From contig QNZS01000009.1 in the NCBI GenBank assembly GCA_003978465.1, positions 1 to 64,000 of the forward strand: a stretch of DNA of 64,000 bases, given 5' to 3'. Below, piece by piece: positions 25,514 to 34,207 of this stretch; the stretch's first letter is position 1, and each line of letters opens with the position of its first letter. The position numbers and the translations under genes are program-made. This DNA is from Sulfurimonas sp. (GTDB taxonomy: Bacteria; Campylobacterota; Campylobacteria; Campylobacterales; Sulfurimonadaceae). The notes beneath the pieces are model-generated. The model was given only the letters and a program-made list of their open reading frames with translations, was not told where the DNA came from and made no database searches.

Positions 25514-26181
25514 TATATGTCTTTGATGAAAATGCAGGTGTAGAGGCACTCACTTTAAAAGGAGAACTTCATAAGTACCTTATAAAAGTACGTCGTCATT
25601 CTCTTGGAGATGTTTTATCTTTTAGAAACAAAGAGAGTATAGAAAAATTACATAAGTATGAGATAGTAATACTTGAGCCAAAATTTGCCACTTTAAAACT
25701 TATTAGTACAGAAGAACTTGAAATAAATCCACTCAAAGAATTGCATGTTGCATGGTGTATTATTGACTCCAAGTCAGTTGAAAAAGTTTTGGCTTCTTTA
25801 TGTGAAATAGGGGTGAGTCGTATCTCTTTTATAGGCTGTGATAGAAGTCAAAAAAACTTTAAGATAGACTTCAAGCGCTATGCACGAATAGTAGAAGCTT
25901 CTATGCAACAAAGTGGTAGAACTTCATTTATGAGTTTTGATATATATAAAAACATTAGTAGCTTTGTGCAAGAGTTCCCTGATACAAAAGTATTCGATTT
26001 TACAGAAAATATTTTGCAAGATAGTAGTAATTTTAAACGTGTACTTATTGGATGTGAAGGTGGTTTTTCAGCGAACGAGAAAAAATTATTAAAAAGCCAA
26101 GAGGTTTTTAGACTAAACTCTCAAATGGTACTGCGTTCAGAGTCTGCTGTTATAGCTGTTGCTTCTAAAATTTTACTATAA
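25510..26181 (+). CDS. rsmE: 16S rRNA m3U1498 methyltransferase RsmE
   Basis: A SPOUT-class enzyme that methylates U1498 of 16S rRNA. From the TTG at 25510 it has 223 residues: an N-terminal PUA-like region (LKGELHKYLIKVRRHSLGD) and a C-terminal knot with VLIGCEGGFSANEKK and LRSESAVIAVASKIL. The frame also offers a GTG at 25501; the TTG is preferred because it overlaps the upstream stop (TTGA) and gives the usual IYVFDE start. The family arginine block SRISFIGCDRSQKNF is present. Confidence 0.93.
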   Translation: MIYVFDENAGVEALTLKGELHKYLIKVRRHSLGDVLSFRNKESIEKLHKYEIVILEPKFATLKLISTEELEINPLKELHVAWCIIDSKSVEKVLASLCEIGVSRISFIGCDRSQKNFKIDFKRYARIVEASMQQSGRTSFMSFDIYKNISSFVQEFPDTKVFDFTENILQDSSNFKRVLIGCEGGFSANEKKLLKSQEVFRLNSQMVLRSESAVIAVASKILL

Positions 26182-26210
26182 TTATTTATAAATAACAAAG
26201 AAAGATTAAA

Positions 26211-26912
26211 ATGAATACAAAAACTTTACAAAAACTAGGATTAGTAATAGTACTTCTTCTTAGTACTATTCTTTACGTGATTCAAAGTATAAAAGTAAAT
26301 GATAAGATAAGTTCTAGTGGGAGTATAGTACCTAAAAAGATAACTGTACAAGAAAAAAAACAGAAATTTCTGGACCTTGTAGTTCCTGCAGTAAACAAGG
26401 TATATGCAGATTTACAAACGAAGTATAAAGAAGCTAAAAAAATACTAGATAATGGTAATTCTAATGTAAAAATAGAGAAACTAATGAAATTGTATAGTGC
26501 TAAAAACCCACAAGACTTACTAGTGAGAATGAAACCACATGCAAAAAGTGTAGCTATAGCACAAGCTGCAATGGAGTCGGCTTGGGCTACTTCAAGATTT
26601 ACAAGAGTTGCTACAAATCTTTTTGGTGTTTGGTCTCTTAACAAAAATGAGCCAAGAGTAGTTGCAGGCAAAAAACGTGGTAAAAAAACTATATATGTAA
26701 AAAAATACTCTAGTGTAGAAGCTTCTATTCGTGATTATTATAGAATTTTAGCGACTGGTAGAGTCTTTGACGAGTTTAGGGCTGAGAAGATGAGAAGTAA
26801 TGACCCATACAAGTTGGTAAAAAAACTTGATAAGTATTCTGAAAAAGGTGCTGAGTATGGAAAAGAGTTAAAGTCTATGATTAGTTATAACCATTTTTAC
26901 AAGTTCGACTAA
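26211..26912 (+). CDS. Bax-like glucosaminidase-domain protein
   Basis: A 233-residue membrane-anchored protein with a signal anchor at about residues 7-27 and a periplasmic domain. QAAMESAWATSRFTRVATNLFG is the core of glucosaminidase/Bax proteins, with the catalytic-type Glu in MESAWG-like context; KKYSSVEASIRDYYRIL and DPYKLVKKLDKYSEKG follow in family order. Such proteins cut or remodel peptidoglycan. It starts 29 bp after rsmE and ends at a hairpin terminator. The exact bond cut is not deducible. Confidence 0.88.
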   Translation: MNTKTLQKLGLVIVLLLSTILYVIQSIKVNDKISSSGSIVPKKITVQEKKQKFLDLVVPAVNKVYADLQTKYKEAKKILDNGNSNVKIEKLMKLYSAKNPQDLLVRMKPHAKSVAIAQAAMESAWATSRFTRVATNLFGVWSLNKNEPRVVAGKKRGKKTIYVKKYSSVEASIRDYYRILATGRVFDEFRAEKMRSNDPYKLVKKLDKYSEKGAEYGKELKSMISYNHFYKFD

Positions 26913-26942
26913 GTAGAGAATAAAGTATACTCTCTACTTTTA
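26912..26942 (+). terminator. terminator after the Bax-like gene
   Basis: AGTAGAG (26912-26918) pairs with CTCTACT (26932-26938), followed by TTTTA. It begins at the stop codon of the gene. Confidence 0.65.
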
Positions 26943-27351
26943 TAGTTAGAATATCCTTCCTGTGAGGGTATGTTTCCTTGCATAATTTGGACTGGAATTT
27001 GCATTTGATGTACTTAATATTTCTAAACATTGAGTTGTCTTTTATGTATAGGAATTAAGCTTTTTTCTAAAGAAGTATTACGAGGGAGGCTTTAAAAACT
27101 TTTATTAAGAAGTGCTGATTCTATCTCTGAAGTCTCTTTAATCAGTGATTCAATAACATTTAAATATACTTAATTAGTTATTAATGAAGTGAAAGTCAGT
27201 AGTGTGAAAAGTATTTTTTAAACAATTGTATATCCTTTTGTATTGATTTGGTGATTCTTTAATAACAAAAAAATGATACAAAAGAAGTATTAGCTGTTTG
27301 TAAGTAGACTATTAGATGAGAGGTTAATTCCTTCTTTAAGAATTATTTAGA
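26943..27351. other. non-coding stretch with minus-strand coding-like debris
   Basis: No intact gene. On the minus strand between about 27160 and 26930 one frame stays protein-like (VIESLIKETSEIESALLNKS, then SLEKSLIPIHKRQLNV) but is cut by several in-frame stops and has no start. I read this as possible remains of a lost gene, with low certainty. The rest is AT-rich and ends in the rpmE promoter. Confidence 0.35.
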
Positions 27352-27357
27352 TATAAT
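27352..27357 (+). promoter_or_regulatory. -10 box of rpmE
   Basis: TATAAT preceded by TTTAGA, about 80 bp before the rpmE start, giving a leader of roughly 75 nt in which a regulatory structure could sit. No clear -35 box. Confidence 0.6.
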
Positions 27358-27437
27358 TGCAGTTCAAAAATCTGCACCCATACGGATTTAAAAATATATA
27401 GTATTACGTAAACCTCGTAGTACAAAAGGCAAATAAA

Positions 27438-27638
27438 ATGAAAAAAGACTTACACCCAAACTTCGTAACATGTACTGTAACATGTGCTTGTGGAAACACT
27501 TTTGAGAACAGAGCTGTTCAAGATACACTTAAAATAGACATCTGTAATGAGTGTCACCCATTCTTTACAGGTTCTGAGAGAATGGTAGATACAGCTGGTA
27601 GAATCGAGAAGTTTAACGCTCGTTATAACAAAAAATAG
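27438..27638 (+). CDS. rpmE: 50S ribosomal protein L31 (zinc-binding form)
   Basis: A 66-residue L31. The start MKKDLHPNF, the [10 protein letters not shown] block and [12 protein letters not shown] are diagnostic. Cys16, Cys18, Cys36 and Cys39 form the zinc site, so this is the C+ form used when zinc is plentiful. It has its own promoter and is followed 13 bp later by rsmI, a common pairing in Campylobacterota. Confidence 0.97.
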   Translation: MKKDLHPNFVTCTVTCACGNTFENRAVQDTLKIDICNECHPFFTGSERMVDTAGRIEKFNARYNKK

Positions 27639-27651
27639 TCAAGAACTTTTT

Positions 27652-28467
27652 TTGCTTAGTCTAGTTCCAACTCCCATTGGTAACATAGGCGACATTTCAC
27701 TAAGAAGTATTGAACTTCTTAGTGATGCTGATATACTACTATGTGAAGATACTCGCGTTACAAAAAAACTCATAAATATACTTAAAGTTCGGTATAACAC
27801 TATTTTTAAAGAAGACCAAGAGTTTATTTCTCTACATTCACATAATGAAAAATATTTCATTGAAAAACTATCACCTGATTTTTTTGACTTAAATGTTGTT
27901 TATGCTAGTGATGCTGGTATGCCAGGAGTGAGTGATCCAGGTCAAGCACTTGTAGCTTACTGTTTAAGAGAAAATGTAGAATTTGATGTTCTCCCTGGGG
28001 CAAATGCAGTGCTTACTGCATTTGTTGCGGCAGGATTTGAAGAGACTAAAATGCTCTTTTTAGGTTTTTTAGACCATAAAGGTGCTTCTCGTGCTGCAGG
28101 ACTTCAAAAAGCTCTCCATAATGGTTTTACCACAGTCTTATATGAATCACCGCATCGTTTAGAGAAACTTCTTTTGGAACTAAATGAAGAAGAGCCTGAT
28201 CGTAAAATATTTTTAGCAAAAGAGTTGACTAAGAAGTATCAGAAGTATCTCAAAGGTACAGCATCTGATGTTTTAACTATTCTTGATGGAAACTATCGTG
28301 GAGAGTGGGTTCTTGTGATTAGTGCAGGTCAAGCGCAGGCAGACTCCGCTATTAGTGAAAAAGATATACTCGCACTTGACCTTCCAAAAAAGGTTCAAGC
28401 GAAATTAATCTGTAAGATTACGGGCGAAAATAGTAAATCCTGTTATAAAAGATTATTGGAATTATAA
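27652..28467 (+). CDS. rsmI: 16S rRNA 2'-O-ribose C1402 methyltransferase RsmI
   Basis: RsmI methylates the ribose of C1402 in the decoding centre. The 271-residue protein shows the tetrapyrrole-methylase fold: LVPTPIGNIGDISLRSIELL at the start, LCEDTRVTKKLI, SDAGMPGVSDPGQ, PGANAVLTAF, and YESPHRLEKLL. It begins with TTG 13 bp after rpmE. The ribosome site is weak, so it probably depends on rpmE translation. Confidence 0.95.
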   Translation: MLSLVPTPIGNIGDISLRSIELLSDADILLCEDTRVTKKLINILKVRYNTIFKEDQEFISLHSHNEKYFIEKLSPDFFDLNVVYASDAGMPGVSDPGQALVAYCLRENVEFDVLPGANAVLTAFVAAGFEETKMLFLGFLDHKGASRAAGLQKALHNGFTTVLYESPHRLEKLLLELNEEEPDRKIFLAKELTKKYQKYLKGTASDVLTILDGNYRGEWVLVISAGQAQADSAISEKDILALDLPKKVQAKLICKITGENSKSCYKRLLEL

Positions 28468-28515
28468 TTTTTTAGTAAAAATGATCTTTCCTCACTGAAT
28501 TAACACTTTTTTAGA

Positions 28516-28521
28516 TAGAAT
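28516..28521 (+). promoter_or_regulatory. -10 box (TAGAAT) directly before rlmB
   Basis: TAGAAT ends 6 nt before the ATG at 28528; no Shine-Dalgarno is present. Candidate leaderless promoter. Confidence 0.5.
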
Positions 28522-28527
28522 ACTTCC

Positions 28528-29205
28528 ATGTTAATTTATGCAAAACAACCAATATATTATTTAATTAATAAATACCCAAACAAAATCAAAATATTGTATC
28601 TAGCCAAAGAGCTAGAGAAAAAAGAATATTCACGTCTTATGAAAATGGGCTTTGAAATTAAACGAATTCCAAATGAAGCTGCACAAAAGATGTGTAAAAA
28701 TGCTTCTCATCAAGGTTTTTTAGCTGAGGTTGACGATGTTCACCTTCAGCCCTATGATTTCCTTTTAGAGAAGAAATTTGTACTCATTCTCTCTGGTGTA
28801 ACAGATGTTGGAAACATAGGAGCACTGGTTCGTAGTGCTTATGCCTTAGGAGTAGATGGAATCATCGCCTGTGGTCTAAAACAACTTCCACTTGATACTA
28901 TTATGAGAACAAGTACAGGTGCTCTATATGATATGCCTTTCGCTGTAGAAAATAATATTCATGATGTAATTAATGACTTTAAAATGTCAGGTTTTACAAC
29001 ATATGGTGCTGATATGAGTGGTATGGACATAAGAGAGACTCGTATAGATAAGAAAAAGATACTCGTTCTAGGAAGCGAAGGAGAAGGTCTAACTTCTCGT
29101 ATCGTTTCAAAACTAGACTGTGCAGTAAGTATAAAAATGAAGCACGAATTTGACTCACTTAATGTAAGTGTAGCAGGTGCCATTTTAATGGACAGGATGA
29201 GATAA
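28528..29205 (+). CDS. rlmB: 23S rRNA (Gm2251-type) SpoU methyltransferase
   Basis: A 225-residue SPOUT 2'-O-methyltransferase. An N-terminal substrate-binding domain (residues 1-~75) precedes the three knot motifs: DVGNIGALVRSAYALG (motif 1), ILVLGSEGEGLT (motif 2) and DSLNVSVAGAILMDRM (motif 3). RlmB modifies G2251 of 23S rRNA; a tRNA-targeting TrmH-like role is possible but less likely given the N-domain. The stop overlaps the next start (ATAATG). A -10 box lies just 6 nt before its own ATG. Confidence 0.9.
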   Translation: MLIYAKQPIYYLINKYPNKIKILYLAKELEKKEYSRLMKMGFEIKRIPNEAAQKMCKNASHQGFLAEVDDVHLQPYDFLLEKKFVLILSGVTDVGNIGALVRSAYALGVDGIIACGLKQLPLDTIMRTSTGALYDMPFAVENNIHDVINDFKMSGFTTYGADMSGMDIRETRIDKKKILVLGSEGEGLTSRIVSKLDCAVSIKMKHEFDSLNVSVAGAILMDRMR

Positions 29206-29987
29206 TGAATGACGAACTAGAAAGGTTAAAGAGTTTAGGTGCACAAAAAATATATGAAGATACACATATCCAGGTATTACATATAAAAGGCATTCTAGAA
29301 CATAACTTTGCTAGTTTGAAAAGAGTACAGTTTTTAGGGTTTATCTCTATTTTAGAAAATGAATATAATTTAAACCTCTCAGATTTACAAGAATCAGGTC
29401 TAGCTTATTTTGATGAAGAAAATGCTAGTAACTTAGAAGAGCGGCTTTCTGTTATACCAAAGAAGAAGAAAAAAATAAATATTTTTTACCCTCTTGTCGC
29501 TATAGCTATAGTTGTTGTGGTCTACCAGTTCGGTTATTTTGGTGAAAACAAGCCAACAGAGAAGAAAGTAGATAATGTACTTATAGACAAGATGCAAGCG
29601 AAAATTAAATCAATCGAAATAGTAAAAGAACTCAATACTACAAAAGAAAATAATATTACTGATACTAAATTTGAAGTAATGGAAGTTCCTGAGGTAGTTG
29701 TAAAATCATTTAAAATTTTTACAAAATCGAAGGTTTGGGTTGGTTATATCGATGTTGAGACAAATAAAAAGAAGCATAAAACATTTAGAGGTGAGATAGA
29801 TTTAGATCCTAATAAAAAATGGTTACTACTTTTTGGACATGGGCACAATATAGATATGTTTGTAAACGGAGAATTAGTAAAACTGAGGTCACGATATTAT
29901 GATATTCGTTTTTTATATGAAAACTCTACTGTGAAAATGATCTCCCTTGAAGAGTTTAAGAGATTAAACAGAGGTCGTAAATGGTAA
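29205..29987 (+). CDS. RodZ-like membrane protein
   Basis: A 260-residue protein. Residues ~18-65 (THIQVLHIKGILEHNFASL ... FLGFISILENEYNLNLSDL) follow the order of the RodZ helix-turn-helix domain, in which a short helical repeat contacts MreB. A KKKKK stretch precedes a single membrane helix at ~93-112. The C-terminal ~90 residues (KVWVGYIDVETNKKKHKTF ... VNGELVKL) look like the DUF4115 beta domain of RodZ. This domain order is the basis of the call. Expected role: linking cell-shape machinery to the wall. It overlaps genes on both sides. Confidence 0.65.
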   Translation: MNDELERLKSLGAQKIYEDTHIQVLHIKGILEHNFASLKRVQFLGFISILENEYNLNLSDLQESGLAYFDEENASNLEERLSVIPKKKKKINIFYPLVAIAIVVVVYQFGYFGENKPTEKKVDNVLIDKMQAKIKSIEIVKELNTTKENNITDTKFEVMEVPEVVVKSFKIFTKSKVWVGYIDVETNKKKHKTFRGEIDLDPNKKWLLLFGHGHNIDMFVNGELVKLRSRYYDIRFLYENSTVKMISLEEFKRLNRGRKW

Positions 29988-30814
29988 AATTTTTATTAGG
30001 ATTTATCCTAATTTTTAGTTTCTTAAATGCCGAAGATGTAAGTGAAAATCTGCTTACTTTAAAGATAAAAAGTTTTTTAGATGAAGATACATATAATGAA
30101 AACAGTGAGTTTATAAATGTTATTTTTGACCCAGAAAGTGCATTTTATGAAAACCGAAGAATAAACTCGGTTAAAGTCGCACAAACACTCAAAGAAAATG
30201 GTCTTTTAAAGCTTTTTTTTACAAGTCCAAGGGAATTGAAACTTAACTTTAAAACAAGAGGTACCCCACTCTTTTTTGTAAAAATAATGGGAGATACCCT
30301 TCGAAATATTAGTTATTACCGTTATGTTACTAGAGCTTCCAATCTTGATGCATCAGAGTTTACTTGGAATATATCGCTCACATCAGAGTATGCAACTGAC
30401 CCCCTTGTTTTAGAACAAGAATTACAAAAAAGTGGCTGTAAAATCACAGATATAGAGCGTAACTCACCTTATGAATGGACATATGTTATTGATATGGACA
30501 ATGCTTATTTAGACATAGAGGTTTTAACTTCAAGAGAAGATATCAGACTCAAACGTTCTCTGTATGCACACTGGCTAAATGTATCAAAGATTAAAAAACT
30601 AAATATCTCTAGTAGTCGTCGTAATCGTTGGTACCCATATATCTCATATTATGATGCCTCTCTTCATCTCTTAAAAGTTATTAGAGAAGATAAAATTTAC
30701 CACTATATCAAACTTGACATCCCCCAAAATGCAAAGTATATGAAGATTTCAGACCTCTATACTATGAAAAATATACGTGACGAACTAAAGCTTCAAGCAC
30801 AAGGTGTAAAGTAA
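29981..30814 (+). CDS. periplasmic protein of unknown function next to RodZ-like gene
   Basis: A 277-residue protein with a signal peptide (MVKFLLGFILIFSFLNAED, cleavage after Ala). The rest is a mixed alpha/beta soluble domain with no family I recognise; it contains one cysteine (SGCKITDI) and several aromatic-rich strands (YEWTYVIDM; RNRWYPYISYY). It overlaps the RodZ-like gene by 7 nt, so both are made together, and a role at the cell wall is a reasonable guess. The next gene has its own ribosome site 70 bp later. Confidence 0.75.
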   Translation: MVKFLLGFILIFSFLNAEDVSENLLTLKIKSFLDEDTYNENSEFINVIFDPESAFYENRRINSVKVAQTLKENGLLKLFFTSPRELKLNFKTRGTPLFFVKIMGDTLRNISYYRYVTRASNLDASEFTWNISLTSEYATDPLVLEQELQKSGCKITDIERNSPYEWTYVIDMDNAYLDIEVLTSREDIRLKRSLYAHWLNVSKIKKLNISSSRRNRWYPYISYYDASLHLLKVIREDKIYHYIKLDIPQNAKYMKISDLYTMKNIRDELKLQAQGVK

Positions 30815-30884
30815 TAAATCACTCTATTGGGTTATTCTCAATTTATTTAGATAAAATGTCATTAATAAATTTAGAGGGCTAAAT

Positions 30885-32120
30885 ATGTTTGATGAGATAA
30901 AGTTTAACAGAGTTGAGAGATTACCGAAATATGTATTTGCTGAGGTTAACGACATTAAAATGCGCGAGCGTCGTGCTGGTAAAGATGTAATAGACTTTTC
31001 TATGGGTAATCCTGATGGTGACACTCCAGAGCACATTCGTGCAAAACTTGTTGAATCGGCCCAAAAAACTAAAACACATGGTTACTCTACTTCTAAGGGT
31101 ATCCCAAAACTTCTAAAAGCAATAGCAGGCTGGTATGAGAGTCGTTATGGCTGTATACTTGATCCAGAGACTGAATGTGTTGCAACTATGGGAAGTAAAG
31201 AGGGTTATGCTCACTTGACTTATGCTATCACAAATCCAGGTGATGTTGCAGTTGTCCCTGATCCTACATATCCTATTCATGAGTTCTCTTTTATACTTGC
31301 TGGTGGAAATGTTGTAAAGTTTGGTATAAAATTTGATGAGAAATATCGTTTAGATGAAGATCATTTTTTTGAAAACCTAGACCGTGTTTTTAAAGAGAGT
31401 TCTCCTAAACCAAAGTATGTTTTAGTAAACTTTCCACATAACCCTACTACAGTGACAGTAACTCCAGAGTTTTATGTACGTTTAGTAGCTGAGGCAAAGA
31501 AAAAAAGATTTTATGTTATCTCTGATATCGCTTATGGTGATATCACTTTTGATGGTTACAAAACTCCTTCAATCATGTCAGTTCCAGGTGCAAAAGATGT
31601 AGCAGTTGAGTCTTTTACACTCTCTAAGTCTTATAACATGGCAGGTTGGCGTGTAGGTTTCTTTGTAGGAAATCCAAAACTAATCGGTGCACTGCAAAAG
31701 ATGAAATCATGGTTAGACTATGGAATGTTTACTCCTATTCAAGTAGCAGCAACCGTTGCCCTTACTGGGGACCAACAGTGTGTACAAGATATTACAGATA
31801 AGTATGACCACCGTCAAGAAGTTCTTATTGAAGCATTTGATAGAGCTGGCTGGCATATAAACAAGAATGAAGCGAGTATGTTTTCATGGGCCAAAATGCC
31901 TGAGTGTGTACAACACCTAGGTTCTTTAGAGTTTTCTAAACGTCTTTTGCTGGAAGCTGGTGTAGCTGTTGCTCCTGGAATCGGATTTGGCGAGTATGGT
32001 GAAGGATATGTACGTATAGCATTAATAGAAAACGACAATAGAATCCGTCAAGCAGCAAGAAATATAAAAGAATTTTTAAAACAATTTAAAGAGTGTAAAA
32101 TATCAGAGGAAGAGAAATAG
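30885..32120 (+). CDS. alaC: class I/II aminotransferase, AlaC type
   Basis: A 411-residue PLP enzyme that follows E. coli AlaC (glutamate-pyruvate aminotransferase) closely: RLPKYVFAEVNDIKM, DFSMGNPDGDTPEHI, HGYSTSKGIPKL, GSKEGYAHL, FTLSKSYNMAGWRVGF with the PLP lysine, and APGIGFGEYG. It should make alanine from pyruvate. In Campylobacterota related enzymes are sometimes annotated as diaminopimelate or aspartate aminotransferases, so the exact substrate is open. It heads an alaC-hom-SDR run, with one base between it and hom. Confidence 0.88.
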   Translation: MFDEIKFNRVERLPKYVFAEVNDIKMRERRAGKDVIDFSMGNPDGDTPEHIRAKLVESAQKTKTHGYSTSKGIPKLLKAIAGWYESRYGCILDPETECVATMGSKEGYAHLTYAITNPGDVAVVPDPTYPIHEFSFILAGGNVVKFGIKFDEKYRLDEDHFFENLDRVFKESSPKPKYVLVNFPHNPTTVTVTPEFYVRLVAEAKKKRFYVISDIAYGDITFDGYKTPSIMSVPGAKDVAVESFTLSKSYNMAGWRVGFFVGNPKLIGALQKMKSWLDYGMFTPIQVAATVALTGDQQCVQDITDKYDHRQEVLIEAFDRAGWHINKNEASMFSWAKMPECVQHLGSLEFSKRLLLEAGVAVAPGIGFGEYGEGYVRIALIENDNRIRQAARNIKEFLKQFKECKISEEEK

Positions 32121-32121
32121 T

Positions 32122-33384
32122 ATGATAAAAGTTGGAATAATAGGTGTCGGAACAGTCGGAACTAGTGTTGCAGAAATATTAAGAGATAATGCTGATGTAA
32201 TCTCCGCTCGTGCTGGTGTAGATATCATTGTAAAGAGTGGTGTTGTTAAAAATCTAAACAAAGACAGAGGTCTTGACATTATTATCACTGATAATGTTGA
32301 TGATATTTTAAATGATAAAGAAATTGACATAGTAGTTGAACTTATGGGTGGTGTGGAAGAACCTTTTGAAGTAGTTAAACGTGCTTTAAATGCAGGAAAA
32401 GCAGTTGTTACAGCAAATAAGGCACTTCTTGCTTATCATCGTTATGAGCTTCAAGATATCGCTAAAAATATAGCCTTTGAGTATGAAGCTTCTGTTGCTG
32501 GCGGAATCCCTATTATTACTGCACTTCGTGATGGTTTGTCTGCAAATCATATCGAATCTATTATGGGAATTATGAATGGTACTTGTAACTACATGATGAC
32601 AAAGATGACGGAGGAGGGTGTTTCTTATGATGCTATTTTAAAAGAAGCACAAGACTTAGGTTATGCAGAATCTGACCCATCTTTTGATGTGGGTGGTTTT
32701 GACGCGGCTCACAAACTTCTTATCCTAGCTTCTATTGCTTATGGAATAGATGCTAAACCAGAAGATATTCTTATAGAGGGAATTGACAAGGTAAGAAGTG
32801 AAGATATAGCATTTGCAAAAGAATTTGGTTATGCTATCAAACTTTTAGGTATCGCTAAAAAAGATGAGAATGAAGTTGAGCTTCGTGTTCATGCTTGTCT
32901 TATCAAACAAGAAGAGATGATAGCTAAGATAGATGGTGTTATGAATGCTATCTCAGTTGTTGGCGATAAAGTAGGGGAAACTCTTTACTATGGTCCTGGT
33001 GCTGGTGGAGATGCAACAGCATCTGCTGTTGTTGCTAACATCATCGATATTGCAAGAAGTGGAAAGTCAACTCCAATGCTTGGATTTAACAGACCGATGG
33101 AAGGGAATAAACTTACTCTAAAGTCAACTGACGATATTAACTCAAAATACTATCTCCGTATAAATGTTTCAGACCGTACAGGAGTTTTAGCAAGTGTTAC
33201 AAAACTTTTTGAAGAGAACCAAATTTCAATTGAGACAATGTTACAACGTCCATCAACACAGACATCAGCGAACCTCCTTATCTCAACACATATAGCATTA
33301 GAAAAAGATGTGCAAACACTTATCAAAGAACTTGAAGCTCAAGACTTCGTAAATGCGACTCCTGTTATGATTAGGATAGTATAG
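32122..33384 (+). CDS. hom: homoserine dehydrogenase
   Basis: Reduces aspartate semialdehyde to homoserine for threonine and methionine synthesis. The 420-residue protein has the NAD(P) loop GVGTVGTSVAE, ELMGGVEEPFEVVKRAL, TANKALLAYH, EASVAGGIPII, GIMNGTCNYMMTKM and the catalytic Lys region AYGIDAKPEDI; the C-terminal ~75 residues (LRINVSDRTGVLASVTKLF) are an ACT domain for feedback by threonine. It is one base after alaC. Confidence 0.97.
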   Translation: MIKVGIIGVGTVGTSVAEILRDNADVISARAGVDIIVKSGVVKNLNKDRGLDIIITDNVDDILNDKEIDIVVELMGGVEEPFEVVKRALNAGKAVVTANKALLAYHRYELQDIAKNIAFEYEASVAGGIPIITALRDGLSANHIESIMGIMNGTCNYMMTKMTEEGVSYDAILKEAQDLGYAESDPSFDVGGFDAAHKLLILASIAYGIDAKPEDILIEGIDKVRSEDIAFAKEFGYAIKLLGIAKKDENEVELRVHACLIKQEEMIAKIDGVMNAISVVGDKVGETLYYGPGAGGDATASAVVANIIDIARSGKSTPMLGFNRPMEGNKLTLKSTDDINSKYYLRINVSDRTGVLASVTKLFEENQISIETMLQRPSTQTSANLLISTHIALEKDVQTLIKELEAQDFVNATPVMIRIV

Positions 33385-33391
33385 GTTCTTT

Positions 33392-34132
33392 GTGAAAATT
33401 CTCATTACTGGTGCTAGTTCAGGTCTCGGCAGAGAACTTGCTCGTCAGTATGTAAGTAAAGAAAATGAACTTATTCTCTTAGCGCGTAGAGAAGATAAGC
33501 TTTATTCTCTTCGCAGTGAACTATTTGAGAGCTGTAAAAGTGTAGAAGTTATCGTTGCAGATGTGACAAACTTCAAAATCCTCCAAAAAAAAATACGTAA
33601 AATCACTACTTTAGACATGGTTATCTTAAATGCAGGTGTCTCACTGGGACATTCAGGTAACACTGAGAATATTCCTACAATTGATGAGTTTGAAAATCTT
33701 TACCGTGTTAATGTACTCTCAAACCATGCTATTTTAGAGATACTTTTACCACTTTTTCGTGAACAAGGTAGTGGAAAAATTGTTTTTATATCTTCTCTCG
33801 CTTCGCTCTTTACAATGCCAAGTTCAAAAATATACTCTTCTTCTAAACGTGCTTTAAATGCTTATGCTGAGGGCATACGGTACAAGTATAATCGCTATGG
33901 AATCAAGGTGATAAACATCTTACCTGGTTTTATAAAAAGTGAACTCACAGATAAAAATGAGTTTAATATGCCATTTTTACTTGAGACTAAAGTAGGTGTG
34001 GCAAAAATTATAAAAGCTATCAAAAAAAACAAACGAATATATATATTTCCCCTTAGATTTTATTTAATTATTCGACTTTTAAATCTACTTCCAAGTTTCT
34101 TAAGAGAGAAGATTGTAAAATGGTTGGATTAA
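33392..34132 (+). CDS. SDR-family oxidoreductase
   Basis: A 246-residue classical SDR with TGASSGLG at residues 6-13, ILNAGVS, the Ser in FISSLAS and YSSSK as the YxxxK pair. The start is GTG, 7 bp after hom. A hydrophobic and basic C-terminal tail (LRFYLIIRLLNLLPSFL) suggests the protein sits on the membrane, as in lipid- or sphinganine-type reductases, but the substrate is unknown. It is a different protein from the SDR at 2443 and is not a recent duplicate. Confidence 0.85.
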   Translation: MKILITGASSGLGRELARQYVSKENELILLARREDKLYSLRSELFESCKSVEVIVADVTNFKILQKKIRKITTLDMVILNAGVSLGHSGNTENIPTIDEFENLYRVNVLSNHAILEILLPLFREQGSGKIVFISSLASLFTMPSSKIYSSSKRALNAYAEGIRYKYNRYGIKVINILPGFIKSELTDKNEFNMPFLLETKVGVAKIIKAIKKNKRIYIFPLRFYLIIRLLNLLPSFLREKIVKWLD

Positions 34133-34207
34133 TTGCTGTGAAATTGTAATACTGTTCTACTTGATTGGGAGTAGTTTTAAAATTTTAAAATAGGGGAGAT
34201 GTTAATA

